Notes under the pieces: generated by a model
What the model was told of the DNA's origin: nothing
Database searches by the model: none
Seen by the model: the letters and a program-made list of their open reading frames with translations, nothing else
From: Aphrophora alni
Lineage: Eukaryota; Arthropoda; Insecta; Hemiptera; Aphrophoridae
DNA length: 64,000 nt
Assembly: GCA_963513935.1 (NCBI GenBank)
Contig: OY740767.1
Coordinates: forward strand, 77,917,360-77,981,359
Reading direction: 5' to 3'
Shown: in pieces, positions 28,321-41,058 of the stretch
Position numbering within the stretch: the stretch's first letter is position 1
How the letters are laid out: every line of letters starts with the position of its first letter
Made by a program: the position numbers and the translations under genes

Positions 28321-31300
28321 AACTTTCTTTTTTAAATTAATGTAATAAATTAAAGTTCCTGAGTTGGGTAGGTTTTTGTAAAATTTGATTTAACAAAACT
28401 TTTACTTTTAACAAAAATTTGATTACTTTTTTTAATAAGTCGTTAAATTCGTAACTAGAATATTTTGTTTAAATTAAAATCAAACTTAGTTATTGGTCTG
28501 CTCTGCAAGAATACATAAATTATATAGACAGATCAGGAGTGGTTAGTTTTCATGATTTATTTATGTAAAAATGTTGATTTTATTTTAAGGAAATTGAAAT
28601 TTTACGTTGTATTATTGTAAATACAATTATTAGTAATTTTCTTTGTTCTAAATCACGCTTGTCTAGTTTAAATTCATTTCAACCAATTTAAAAAAAAAAC
28701 AGAGAGTATACCTTATTAAAATTAGAAAGCTATGCATTTTTATAATTTTTAAAACTTACATAAAGGTTTCATCAAAATCAGCTTAATATTTTTTTGAATT
28801 ATTATTACCATATTTAAAGGAAACAAGTTGGCAGATAAGTTGTTTAAAGAACTTACACTCCAGAGAATTTATAAATAAAATTAAGCGAAATTGAATTTGG
28901 AGCTAGTCGGCATACATTTAAAGTAAATATAAATAACTGGAAGGTTGCTTAAATAAAGGAGGAAATTCTAAGGAGTTCGGGCTGCTGAACTTTCTCAAGC
29001 GAACAACCATACCATTGGTTTGGTTCGCTCTTTCGCGAAACAAGGTGTCTTTATAAAGGTCTGATTTTTCAAATTTATTAAATTCAAAGTATATTTAAAT
29101 ATAAATTATAAAATTTTGAAAGTTCCGTTATATCTTAATTTTGAAACAAAGAAAACTTTACCTACACGCATAGAGGGGAAACAAAAATAACTAATAGTCG
29201 TTACGTTTTAACCCTCATCACTGTGTGGGTGTGGGAGAGGGGGGGAGACTTTCGCTAGTAATGACAAACAAATAAACCGCTTTAAATGGCCACTCTGGTA
29301 CTTACCTGATAATTCTCTAAAGTGCAAACATATTTATATAAAGTTTTACTATAATTATAAACGTTATATATTTATATACATTTAAAATTCTGACGGTTAT
29401 ATTACTAGGAAAAAATTATATTAATAAATGTAGAAATGTATATAAAACACTTATAAAATATTTAAAAATACTTATGGTAAGATAAATCACTAATCTTTCC
29501 ATTTTACTGTTTTTTTGTATTGTATTAGTATAGTCATTAGTTATAATTGGAAATAAATTTAACCATTTAAAATTTACAAGCTCCGTAAAGTATTTCACAT
29601 TTTCCCTTTCAATGTTCAATTTAATCGTTCTCCAATCGATACTTTTTATCTGAGAAGCTCGTTTAGTAATTAATATTGATTTTATGTATTAAATATTTAA
29701 TTTAAAAATCATAAAACTATGTTCCTTTATCTGTTGGTAAATGCTTCACAGCACACTTATCAAAGTAGGTTTTAATGCTTTTGCAATGTCATCTGCATTC
29801 TATGATTTTATCGGCGCAGCAAATGCTTACTTATTAAAACGATTGTTCACAACTAACTAGTATATATTTAAAACCATTATTGATTATACAATAAGGTATC
29901 AACTTACGTAGATGTCCTTGGTATAAATCATGTAGAATTACGTTCAAACACTCTGGCTATAAAATTGCCTCGTTCCAAAATTGACTCTTCTAATATGTTT
30001 CAATTTGGTCAGTCAAAATCATCTAAATTCAAAACAGTCACCTTGAAATTGGAAATTAAATAAGAAAAAATTTCTGATTACTTCCGTTAATTCCAATTTC
30101 TCAAAACATTTCCAACAAATCGGAGTATGTTATTACGCTAAACCTTGATTTTGTTTCTCTAGCCAAATTACTTATTGTTGTAGCGCTAAAACAATTGATT
30201 TAACTTAAATTGAGGTTGAAACAAAATTAATTCAAGAACTCTCTCATCTACAGAGATTATTGATTACTCTTTAACAATAAAGACATTATTATCAGTCTTG
30301 AAATCCTGTAAGTAAGATATATAATTAGACTGCTCCAACTTCACATTTTATACTAACACTACTCATTAACAATAAAGACATTAGTACCACTCTTGAAATC
30401 CTCTAAGTTAGATATATAATTAGACTGCTCCAACTTCACATTTTATACTAACACACACAGTTACAATACATTATTAATATTTGTCTCTACTAAACTGTCA
30501 AACATAAGGTAGACTTTTAATAAATAGTCGTAGACAGTGTTTTACAAATACATCCATCAGTCTATCCATCAGTTCTAGAGATAGATATTGCCGACGGGTA
30601 CACTTCAAAATTCATAAATATTCCGACTCTTCTACTCATCTCTTCATTGAGTTTGTATTTATTAATTAATCGTTTTGTGCCTTAAATACAATCGTAAATT
30701 TCAATACATTTTCTAACAAGACAAACTATTTACAATATCATTATAAATGGTATAATTAGCATATTTATTCACCTTTTTTCATCTGGCCAGCTCCATATTT
30801 AGTACTATTACATAATATCCCATCTGTATTTCATAGATATTACATAGCTCTCCTTCTCTTTTAATTAAATACTTTCTGCAGGCTGTTTTATCATTAAGAT
30901 GGGCTAATTTAATTACATCATCGTTATTATGTATTAAAAATAATTCTCATCTGTATATAAATGACAAATATGATGCTTATAACATAGAAGTTGTACCCAT
31001 ACTCAGAATTATATTTAATCCAAAACCATATTTTCGGCATTATAAAAGCAATAATAAATTGCCAGAATATTGCCAATAACCAAGTGCCAGAATAAAAAGC
31101 ACCTTTACTGTTAATCACAACTCTTTAACTCCCGTTTAATACATCTACCAACTATCCCTCAATATCCCATAACAAAATGTCCTCAGCAGGTTAGCTGCAA
31201 CAAGTCTTATAAGTTTGGAAAGTAATTTCGAAATCTAAACTTGACAAAGTAAAACTTTTGGCTATCAATCTTGTCATGACTTTGCTTGTGAGTATATTAA

Positions 31301-33127
31301 ATGTATTATTAAAATATCTGAAATGTATTTATTCTTATTTTAAATATTTGTTGTATAGTGAGGAATTAATTTTAATTTCTAAACTTAATCCAAATATGTT
31401 TTACATATAAAGATTTAAAGAATTTGAAGTTGATATTGAGATGATATTGTGTTGCGATTGTACAGAACGTCTCAGCTTGTCTGAAATTAAGAGGTAGAAC
31501 TGTATTAGCTTAATCACTCTCTTTACGAGTTTCATTCTCGCTCGAACTTCTTTACAAATTCTGACAAATTTTTACCATACAATATTCATCAGTATACCCT
31601 GCACTGTTTAGAACCAATAAAAACATCACATCAACGTCATTTTTTAAAGTTTTCAAGATACAGTTTAACTACATTACCACTACAGTTAATTATATATAAA
31701 ATTATTTCAAACTTCGTATGTACACGTTTACTGAAATTCTTTCATTGTAATAATATTACTTCCTAAGCTTTATTTAGTACTTAACTAGACAAAAAAATTG
31801 GTATTAACCATTTAAATGTTTAAAAAAATAATATCAAAGACTAATACAATTTATTATAATATATGTAAAAAAAAATCAATAAAAGAAAAGACAAGAATAA
31901 AATATAAACTTGAGAAAAATAAGTCCTACGATTTCGTATATTTTTTTTAATATTTTAATATTTTAACTCTAAAAATGTGAATGTAACGCGAAAAGTTTGG
32001 TCTAACAAAGTTAATAGACATTCTAACATTCTAACATTCTAACATAACAAAAGTAATTAAATAGTAATAATAATAATAATAATAATGAAACATTAGCTGC
32101 ATAAACTTAATCTACGTAATTAAATTATAAATTTATTACTTTTAAATCATACAAAATGATAATTATAATATTAATTTAAAGTATAAATATACGGGTTCAT
32201 AATTGGATGAAACAAATTAGACGTCAAAAGCTTGTTGGTGTCGATACAAACTCAGACCATGTATAGAATTGAAATATCAAACGGGAGTAGAATAACGAAA
32301 GCAAAAACCCATCCAATCTTAATGTAACATCTAGGTCGCAAAGTCTCTTATGCATGTAAACTTTGTAAAACAATTGCGCTGTTATTCCAAAGATACTCAC
32401 ATAATAAAATATTTTATAAAGGATAAAACAAAAACGAAAGAAAATATATAGTTTGTTTTAACCTAGTAAAAAAACAAATTATATTATATTAATATATTAA
32501 TTTAAACAACCAATAAATTTGAACTACTTTATATTCTCGATTATTGTATCAACCTCTCCATCAATTTTAGCAGTTTCTGTTTTCATTCAAATTTTTAGTT
32601 GATATTTAAAAGCTCTAAAATAATTATTCACTACAGGCTACAAATATACATTTCTATATTATCTTACCTTCTTATAGTCAACTTTACGAGGGTATTACAA
32701 ATGTGATTAGTTGTAACAAAGCTTCTAAACAAACAGAACTACAAACATTATATTATTTTCAGTGAAAAACTAGATTTGTCTTGAAAACAAAATTATTATA
32801 TGAAATTTAAAAGATATAAATAATAACGCTTCAAATAAATTATAGATATACGTGACCAAATTATTAATAATTACAAACATTCACAAATAATATACATTTA
32901 TTTATTATAATAAAAATAAATTATTATAAGTTTTCCCATTGAACACACTAAAGACGTGATTGTAATATGTAAAATCTGTCGATTTTCACCTTCTGTCAAT
33001 TTAAAGGCATCTTCTTATCGCACCGCTGCGCTGATTAGAGGGGAATAATACAAAATATTTTTAAATCCCATTCGGGATTGCTTTATTGCTTTCGGAATCA
33101 ACATTTATTTACCACATGTATTTTACT

Positions 33128-33128
<1 letters not shown>
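28321..33128. other. AT-rich intergenic stretch with small tandem repeats
   Basis: No gene supported. Contains the 95 bp tandem duplication (30265-30454), an 8 bp unit ACATTCTA in about 3.5 copies (32018-32044), and (TAA)n at 32065-32086. Confidence 0.5.
30265..30454. repeat. Tandem duplication of a 95 bp unit
   Basis: Copy 1 (30265-30359) and copy 2 (30360-30454) differ at about six positions, mostly in the first half. The last 48 bases are identical. This is a simple tandem duplication with some divergence. Confidence 0.92.

Positions 33129-33185
<57 letters not shown>
33129..33185. repeat. T57 homopolymer
   Basis: 57 consecutive T. It could be the poly(A) tail of a minus-strand retroposed sequence, but no retroposon body is recognisable to its right. 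Length is unreliable in most sequencing methods. Confidence 0.9.
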
Positions 33186-33190
<5 letters not shown>

Positions 33191-36100
33191 GGGCCTCATG
33201 TTTATTTCATGTAGAACACAAATAAACTTTTACCTTTTGTCTAAAATAAACACTTTACAAAAGTGAAAAGTAAAAACAAAATAATGTTTGCTCCACATCA
33301 TGTTTTGAAGGGGGGGGGGAAGAAAAAAAAACAGAAAAACGGAAAATTTGTAACAAGTGAACCTTGCTTTTATTAAAACACTCAACTACTCTATAACCAG
33401 AGCATATATCTATACAACATAATTAAATTCAGCATTTATAATGAAAGATTTAATTTAAAATGTTATATAATTTTTCTCTGTAAATTAAACTGCAGATTCA
33501 TTTATAGCAAAAATATATAGATTAATAAACAAAGGAGACAAAAATGATATTGGTATACTTGATTAAATTACAATTATTAAAAGCCGAATTGCATTATAAA
33601 GTTAATCCTACCAAAACGGACACTTGTTTTGTGATACTGGACCCTAATTTTTGTTAGCTTATCATACACTTCCAGTTATTGTATTTAATGTTTTTGTGCA
33701 CAGTTCTTGAGATTCATAATTAATCTTAATTTTTATGTAAATATTTATCTTTAATTAAAATATAAAAGTATAATGTGTATAAGCTTTTTTCAAAAATTAT
33801 TCAGACTAGTAACATTATTTGTTTTATATATCATGTCATTTGTTGTCTATGCAGCGAACTTACAGCTCAATAGCGTTGATAGATTTCAATCAAATTTGTT
33901 ATGTGCGTTTATTTGGCTACATCTGGGGACGTTATTTTCCCACTTTTACGATAACATAAATTTTGGGGCTAGCTGTCATAATAAAAACAATAGTACTCAC
34001 TTCTTAAAATCAACTCTAACAATTTTGATTAAATTTTTTTTGTAGTGTATGTCCAAGGAAACTAATAGTCACTATCTCTCCAAATATTAGTTATTCTCTC
34101 CTATTCATTAGTTATCGTTACAAATCAAACACATCTGTCGTAAAAAAAAACATAATTTTTTATCAAAAATTTCTTTACATATTTCGTTCACGTATTAGAG
34201 AAATGTGAAGGTTTATTGACCCAAACTTGTACAAAACTAAAAGTAATGAAAATTTATGGTTCAGGGAGGAGTTATATTCTGTTACAATATTGAATGCAAT
34301 GGAAGTTAAATGAACCGAATTTTATTTTATTATGAAGCAATTTTCGGCATCAGTGGCTGTGTTAACCTAAACAACTGTATAATTTGTTTTTTTCGATGAC
34401 CCACTATAATACTTTGAATATAAAATGCATTTTCGTCTGTCAAATACCTTCATATTGTAATGCAAAAAAATACATCCTTTACACAAAGGTTTTGTATGTA
34501 CTCTCTGACATAGATCTGAAAGTACATTTTTAAAATAAAACCAAACAAAATAAATTTATATCTATTAAATGTGTCATACACAAAGCAGTAAAAAAAGGTT
34601 ACAGCAAGAAGTCCTTATTTATTTTATTATCAGGGATTGTTTAATTTAGATGATACTTCCCTTTGTTATTTTAATTGAAATGCTCTTATCGTATGCTGTA
34701 ACTGGCCTCAAGCTTACGACTATAAACTAACTAACTTTATTAAGACAAAGAGAACATTTATTTAAGATTGTAATACAAATTCTACGTAACTATAGATTGC
34801 GGAAAAATTATATACTACGTATTTCTATTATTTATTTTTTAAATAATAAATCTAAAGCAATGCCAATTGTGAACACGGTTACTGTTACCCAGCCCTAATG
34901 TTATTAAAATATAAACCCAGTATTACATCTTCCAATAATTTTGGTTTGAAGTAGGTACGGAATTTTTAATCAGAGTTATTGTGAGTTTTCACTAAACACA
35001 TATGAATGATTATTTAAATAACTATGTTGTATACACTTCATCTGATATTTACATATGAACAAAACATATATCCTTTGATCATAGCGTTGATGTGTAGATA
35101 AGCGTACTTATAAAGGACACATACACACTGTAACAGTTTTCTTTTAATTTTACCAAACTGAAACACAAATTCAAACTGAATACTAATGTGAATAAGTATT
35201 CAGATTTACGTTTCTATCGTTTAAAAATAATATAATTGAATTAATATCAGGATTAAAGTTAATATTCAAATTAGTAAATTTTAATCTGTAGCTGGGCTTT
35301 CTTAATTATAGTTGTTGGTGAATGTTCAGAATATATCATGATTACGAGCAATAAAATATATTGATGATTTCTAAACAATTTTCTATTTCAGTCACTAGTT
35401 AAATTATCACTATGTAACTCAAATGTATAAATTAATTACTGCTGGGAAATACGATTCGATTAAAAAAGCTACTTTTATTTTACCAAAGTATAAATTAAAT
35501 GTATTTTAATGTATTACTCGGCTATAAAATATAATGTTCTATTAGTATTGAAATAGTTGAACTTAAATTAAAAATATTCATAGATTCAGACGATATTTTC
35601 AGTTATGTCACATCGATCTTTATTGGATTTTTCATCTTTAATATTTACTATGCTTTGAAAATGTACGAACATGTTAATATTCAAACTCCTATATTAGCTA
35701 GTTGATATTTTCATTATATTATCCCACAAATTATAATGTAAATTTTCTGAATCTACGCTTATATGTTATTTTACCTATACTTTCTAAATGTCTGAAACAA
35801 TTTATGTAAAATTTTACATCATTTTATGTTGTAAGTAGTTTTTGCAAGAATCATAACACTAGTTCAGTAGTTTTTATGTAACAGAGGATATTCGTTAAGC
35901 TATAGATTAAAACTGAATCCACATTTCCGTTTTTGTTTCTTTTCTCTAAAGCAATTATCAAATTATCCATTCACGTATGTTGGATAAATTAATAAAGCGA
36001 GTTTATCAACGGTTGAAGTGGTGTGGTTTCAATCCTATTTGATAGAAGGTACCAGTGTATTGTGTTTGGATACACTTATTATTAATAGGAATAAATTAGT

Positions 36101-38879
36101 AGGGTTCATAAATAATAATTAATAAATAAATTAGTGCATCAAAGGCTTCTTTACTGTAGCCATTGTTGCTCATTAGTTCAATAAAATAATTTATTTCCTA
36201 CCTTGAGTTATTCCAAATTTAATATTTAATGATGAGACATTTATCTTCACTTCAAAATCTCACAATTGTCTCATATTTTTGCTGAAATGAATGCACACCC
36301 TGATATTATTGAAGCTCGTCAATAAAATGACCAAAATGATATGAATTATAGTATTGTGGTTGGATTAAATACCTCAGATATCTTAAAGTGAACCACAAAA
36401 GTAAATTTACACAGTGTTCCTTGGACATACGATCGTACCTGGCGCCTCAGGATTTGTTGGAAAAGTTTCGTGGTTTAAATGGCCTAGAGTTGTATTATAT
36501 TTTATATCTTTATAAATTACAGTAATTACTTTCATTTATTTTGTATATTATTTGATTATTAATTTTGTTATACGTATAAATTTATTTTCAAAGTAGGAGT
36601 GTTATCTATAGACTATATACTCTAATACTCTATAATGTTATAATTTGTGTAGAGGTTAAGGCTAACAGTTGATCCTGTCTTCTATAAATAAAGTAGACTT
36701 CATATTGATCGTCGTTTCTCATATAACGATTTATTTATTCTCACTAATTCTTTGAGGTTTGTGTTTCATTGTCTATTGCATTAACTAACACATAAGACAA
36801 ACCAACCATTTCAATTTTTAATATTAAAATTATCATAATATAATACCCTATTTCAATATATTATTTTTCTTATTAAAAGATAACGAAGTTAAAATCTTTT
36901 GTTTATAAAATTATTTATTGGTTTTTGTAATTCAATAATAGTACAATATATTGAATTATCAAGTTATTATTATTTATTTAATTATATTTTAGCATTAGGA
37001 GTTATGTGATATTATTCAACAGCACGTAAACTCGTTGAAAATTATTTAGGATTAAACTGAATTCTAGAGGAAACCTTGTGTTTTTTTTGAGATAAGATAT
37101 TGTTCAATTTATTATCCTTGACAGGAAACCTATTCCCATCTATTTTCTCAAGGACTCGTGGTGTCCTTATTATAGAAATAAATGTTCGAATTGTCTCCCT
37201 AACCCAGTTGTATAAATCCTAATTGACAACTGTCTTCTTTAGTTCCTTACTGCACCTTAACTTATGCACGTGTAATTACAGAATTGCTAACAATTGTGAT
37301 ATGCATCATAGATTGACATTTTAGCTTTACCGATTAGAATAGTAAATAGTAAGGTTATCGTAAGAGACGAAATAATTTAACTCTATCAACTGGAACAGTT
37401 CACACGTCCAAACTACAGCTGACAGATGCCGTTCCTCCATCAATTAATTAAGCCACACCTTTGCACTCACCCTCTTAGAAACAACTACACATAACAAAAT
37501 AAAATGTTAGTGGATAAATCCTAGTAAGTCATTTAGAAAAATTAAGGTACGTGTTAACATTAAAGTGTATATTTAGTTATTTCATGAAATGTAACTTGAT
37601 TTTCAATTAAACATTGAAGCCGGTAAGTTAAAGTATTAATAATTCCACAATCACATATATTAGCAGTTAGTTTGCTCTGAATTGAATGATATTTTGTTGA
37701 TTTATAGTGAATAACGTTTATGAAATTGTGTTTTATATATAAATAAATAAGTGTAGTGTTTGTTATTGTGTTTGTTTAGTGAAATTAGTTTTAGACAAGC
37801 TAAATTTAGTAATAGTAACAGGCTATGTCGGTAGGTGAGTTTATAACATACATAACGAAATTTCGTTTCGTAATTTCTGATTACAAAATGGTAAGTTACA
37901 TAAAATGTTCAAGTTTACAGTTCTATTCTATGATTTATTCTCTACAATTTGGTATATAAAATTTCATTTTTGGGTAAAGGATACATTTTAGAGTGATGTT
38001 TCAAAATAGGCTAAATTTTAGTGCCGGTGTGTAGTACGGACATAAAAAAATCTATTTCATAAAAACTACTTTGAAATTGGTAAATGTTTTTACATATTTC
38101 TATTCACAACTAAATTATGAAACTTTTGTGTATTTTGTATAACCAGGCCTATACATTTTTATAGTATTTATTTAGGCCTGAATTTAGAAAAAAACATTTT
38201 CCGTTTTTGAAATTTTTGCTTCCTGAGCCTATAACTTTTATAATTTTGCACCAATCAAATTTTTAGTTACATATATGATTAATTTGGACCTTTTCCTAAA
38301 AAAAAAGCTATTGATCACTTTATGATTGGGATAGAATTTCTATTTTTGGCGAATTTTTGAAATTATTTCAACCGATGAAAAAAAACGTGAATCAATTAGC
38401 ATGGACAGATCAAGGGTTAATATATGGTTGGTCTATGATAAAACTAATTATTCTATAAATTAACTAATGATAGATAGACTGTAAAATAAAAACACCATAA
38501 AATTATAGAAGGAGGAAGAACATTATTACAATAAAATTAAGTAATAATATAAAAATCGTGTAATCTTTTTTTTTTTAATTGAAAGAAAAGATTAATTTTT
38601 TAATGGTAGGTAAAACAACTCTTATCACTCTAATACGAAGTTAGTTATTACAATAAGTATTACTACAATTACACTTAACATCACCACTTGAACAGTGGGT
38701 TGACTCATGATTTTCAAACAAATGCTTGTTTAATACCATGTAGTTCTTTATTCTATAAAATAAGTTAGTTACACTACATAACATAGGTATGTCATAAATT
38801 TTAAATAACGGAATCCTTTATTTTGTGGAACTTTTTAGGTAATTTATGAAATACTGGATTAAAAATACGGAAATACAGA
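33186..38879. other. Intergenic; no gene supported apart from a weak first-exon signal
   Basis: AT-rich. G10 at 33310-33319. About 34190-34265 weakly resembles about 39930-40005 (shared TGACCCAAA and GGTTCAGG motifs). A 90-codon frame at 33773-34045 begins with a hydrophobic, signal-peptide-like stretch, but nothing else supports it. See the separate entry at 37825. Confidence 0.4.
37825..37834 (+). CDS. Possible first coding exon: ATG followed closely by a strong donor
   Basis: ATGTCGGTAG is followed directly by GTGAGT, giving Met-Ser-Val and one base of the next codon (phase 1). The 200 bases before it are T/G-leaning with several AGTG-type motifs, as in untranslated leaders of insect genes. 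A second strong donor (GTAAGTT at 37621) lies upstream. Very short first coding exons followed by long introns are common in insect genes, but no downstream exon could be matched, so this is only a signal-level suggestion. Confidence 0.15.
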
Positions 38880-39215
38880 TTTAAATCAACATTTAATTTA
38901 ATTTTTTGTGAAAATGTTTTACAGAGTCTTTTAAAATATTTTGAGTTATGTCGATGGAAATAAATTTAAATGTACCGTTAATTTAAACTAATTTTAACAT
39001 AAAAGTATTTAAAATTTGTTAATTAAAAAAAAATATAAAAAAAACTGCAAATGCATCAATATAACTTCATGGCCATATATAATAATTAAATATTATCCTC
39101 TGAAAGTGATAGCTGGACTCACGATATTAAAATGTACTTGTTAGTAATAAACATGAGAACAATCTCATTTCGTTGTGTTGGGAGTCACAGTGGTGGGAAC
39201 ATATTACTTTAATCT
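38880..39215. repeat. Dispersed repeat, copy 1 (second copy near 60690-60985)
   Basis: The best-conserved part is about 39105-39200 against about 60868-60960. It shares AGCTGGACT, CACGATA/TACGATA and a near-identical TAGTAATAAACATGAGAACA stretch. Weaker similarity extends leftwards to about 38880 and 60690. Both copies are in the same orientation. No coding content, and the element type is unknown. Confidence 0.65.
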
Positions 39216-39240
39216 TGCTGTTATCCCGAACTATATTATA

Positions 39241-39495
39241 TAATAAATGTTGAGACTTACCGTCTTACAATATTCTATTTTCAATGCCGTATTACAACGG
39301 CCGTTTTGGGTATTCAGCTATTTTCAAACTTTGTAACCAGATAACTTTTTGTCAATTATTACCAAAAACACTTAAACACAGTACATTAACACAACCACAA
39401 TAATAAATTTTTGAAAAATTATAAAATTAAAAACTGTACACGAATAAGGCAATGGAAATAGAATATTGTAAGACGGTAAGTCTCAACATTTATCA
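39241..39495. mobile_element. MITE-like element, 255 bp with 53 bp terminal inverted repeats
   Basis: Left arm 39241-39293 and right arm 39443-39495 are reverse complements with about four mismatches, including an uninterrupted 38 bp match (TAAGACGGTAAGTCTCAAC is the core as read in the right arm). The 149 bp centre is AT-rich and non-coding. Size and structure fit a non-autonomous DNA transposon. I could not define a clean target-site duplication, so the superfamily is open. It sits about 25 bp right of the dispersed repeat at 38880-39215. Confidence 0.75.
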
Positions 39496-41058
39496 TTACT
39501 AAATCAATATTCGGAATGGCAACAAACAAACCTTTTGATATATTATATACTTCTCTAATATGTATTAATTAATGCTGTTGATTATGGTATAAAGATTATT
39601 ATAAGCATCACAATGTACATAAAAATTTACAAAATACTAATTTTTAAGAGTACAGTATATGGTATTTAAAGCAAAATAATATTATTAACGGTTTTACAGA
39701 AATATTGGAAATTAGATTTTCTCGATTAAAAAAGAGAATTCAAATATTTACAATAGCTGTTATTTAAAATGTTGATTTTCTGTTTGATTAAATATTTTAA
39801 GTTTGTTAGTCTACTACTCCTTCCTGGCTCACATGTATGTAGTATAGATAAACTCATGTGATTTCTAAAAATCTATACAGAGTTTAATGCTGAAATACCC
39901 GTTTTCATAAAAGATGTAATTTATCAAAAGTGAAGTGTGAATATTATGACCCAAATACATGTGCAAAATCTCAAGTAAAATAATATTACGGTTCAGGAAT
40001 AATTGGCAAATAACAACAAAAATTAACCTTGTCTGTCGTCATTAAACACTCGATCTTATTCTAATACGATTTACTATGAAGGATGTGTTTACAAAACAGT
40101 TAGGGCGTTATTTAAATAAATACATATATTTAAGACGGTGTTCATTATTAATTTTCACTTTTTAGCGTTAAACTACCAATCTGACATTTTTGGTGACGAA
40201 TAGTTTTAGTAGCTTAGTGGTTCTAAGTGAGCCAATATGTTTGTTTAATGTTTAAGCACAGTTTATTTCTTTTATATGTCGATATATTTTGATGATTTAT
40301 AATGTCAAAGTTTTCTTCTGCGCTGACATGAGCAGCGATTATATTAGCTTCTAAAGGAAATTTTTTTTCTGGGCAAAATCTACAATATCAAGTGTCAAAT
40401 ATTATTACGGTTGTTTTGTTGCGTTATCATAGTATCCTCTTCTCCCTTCTTGTTTATTTTTATTTATACAAAGCAATAACAAAATTAAAATTAAAAACTG
40501 TAAATATTAAAATACTGTATGTAATACAATAATATAGAATTAAATTAGAATCTACTTTTACTTCCACTTTTAAAGTGTAGATCACAACCTGATACCCTCA
40601 ACTTCAGTAGGGTAAAAACTAAAAGAAACTTATTTGGTGTAGTGTGTATATGGATATGACTCGTGTCAATTTAATTTGGACTTTACAGATATATATCATA
40701 ATCATTTATTACAAATAGTATGTATTAAGTATAATTTGTAAATAATGCGTATATTTTTTGATCAAGTATTGTAAAGTTTTATTGTGTAGCATTTTAAGCA
40801 TGGTTCTTTTTAAGTGTTGTAATTTGTGTTGTGGTAAGTGGTATTTTGATTGATTTTCTGACTAATGAGATTTAAATCCTTTGCACAGGAACCTATGGAC
40901 CATCAAACGGATTATATTTTCAATTATATTTTTGTTTTGTTATCATAATGCTGGCTAGAAAATACAAGTAGGTTAATAAGAAAACAAAATTGTTACCCTT
41001 TTGTAAATTTAACTATTTTAATAAATAGTATGTTCCAAAATGTAATTCACCTATAAAC
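39496..41058. other. Intergenic; dispersed-repeat remains
   Basis: AT-rich. About 40080-40210 is a third copy of the repeat family seen near 18100-18280 and 58920-59090 (shared CTGACATTTTTGGTGAC-type core). No gene seen. Confidence 0.4.

Noticed and set aside
33773..34045. 90-codon frame with a signal-peptide-like start, possible secreted peptide
   Set aside because: The rest is hydrophobic AT-driven sequence with no processing sites, cysteine pattern or splice support.
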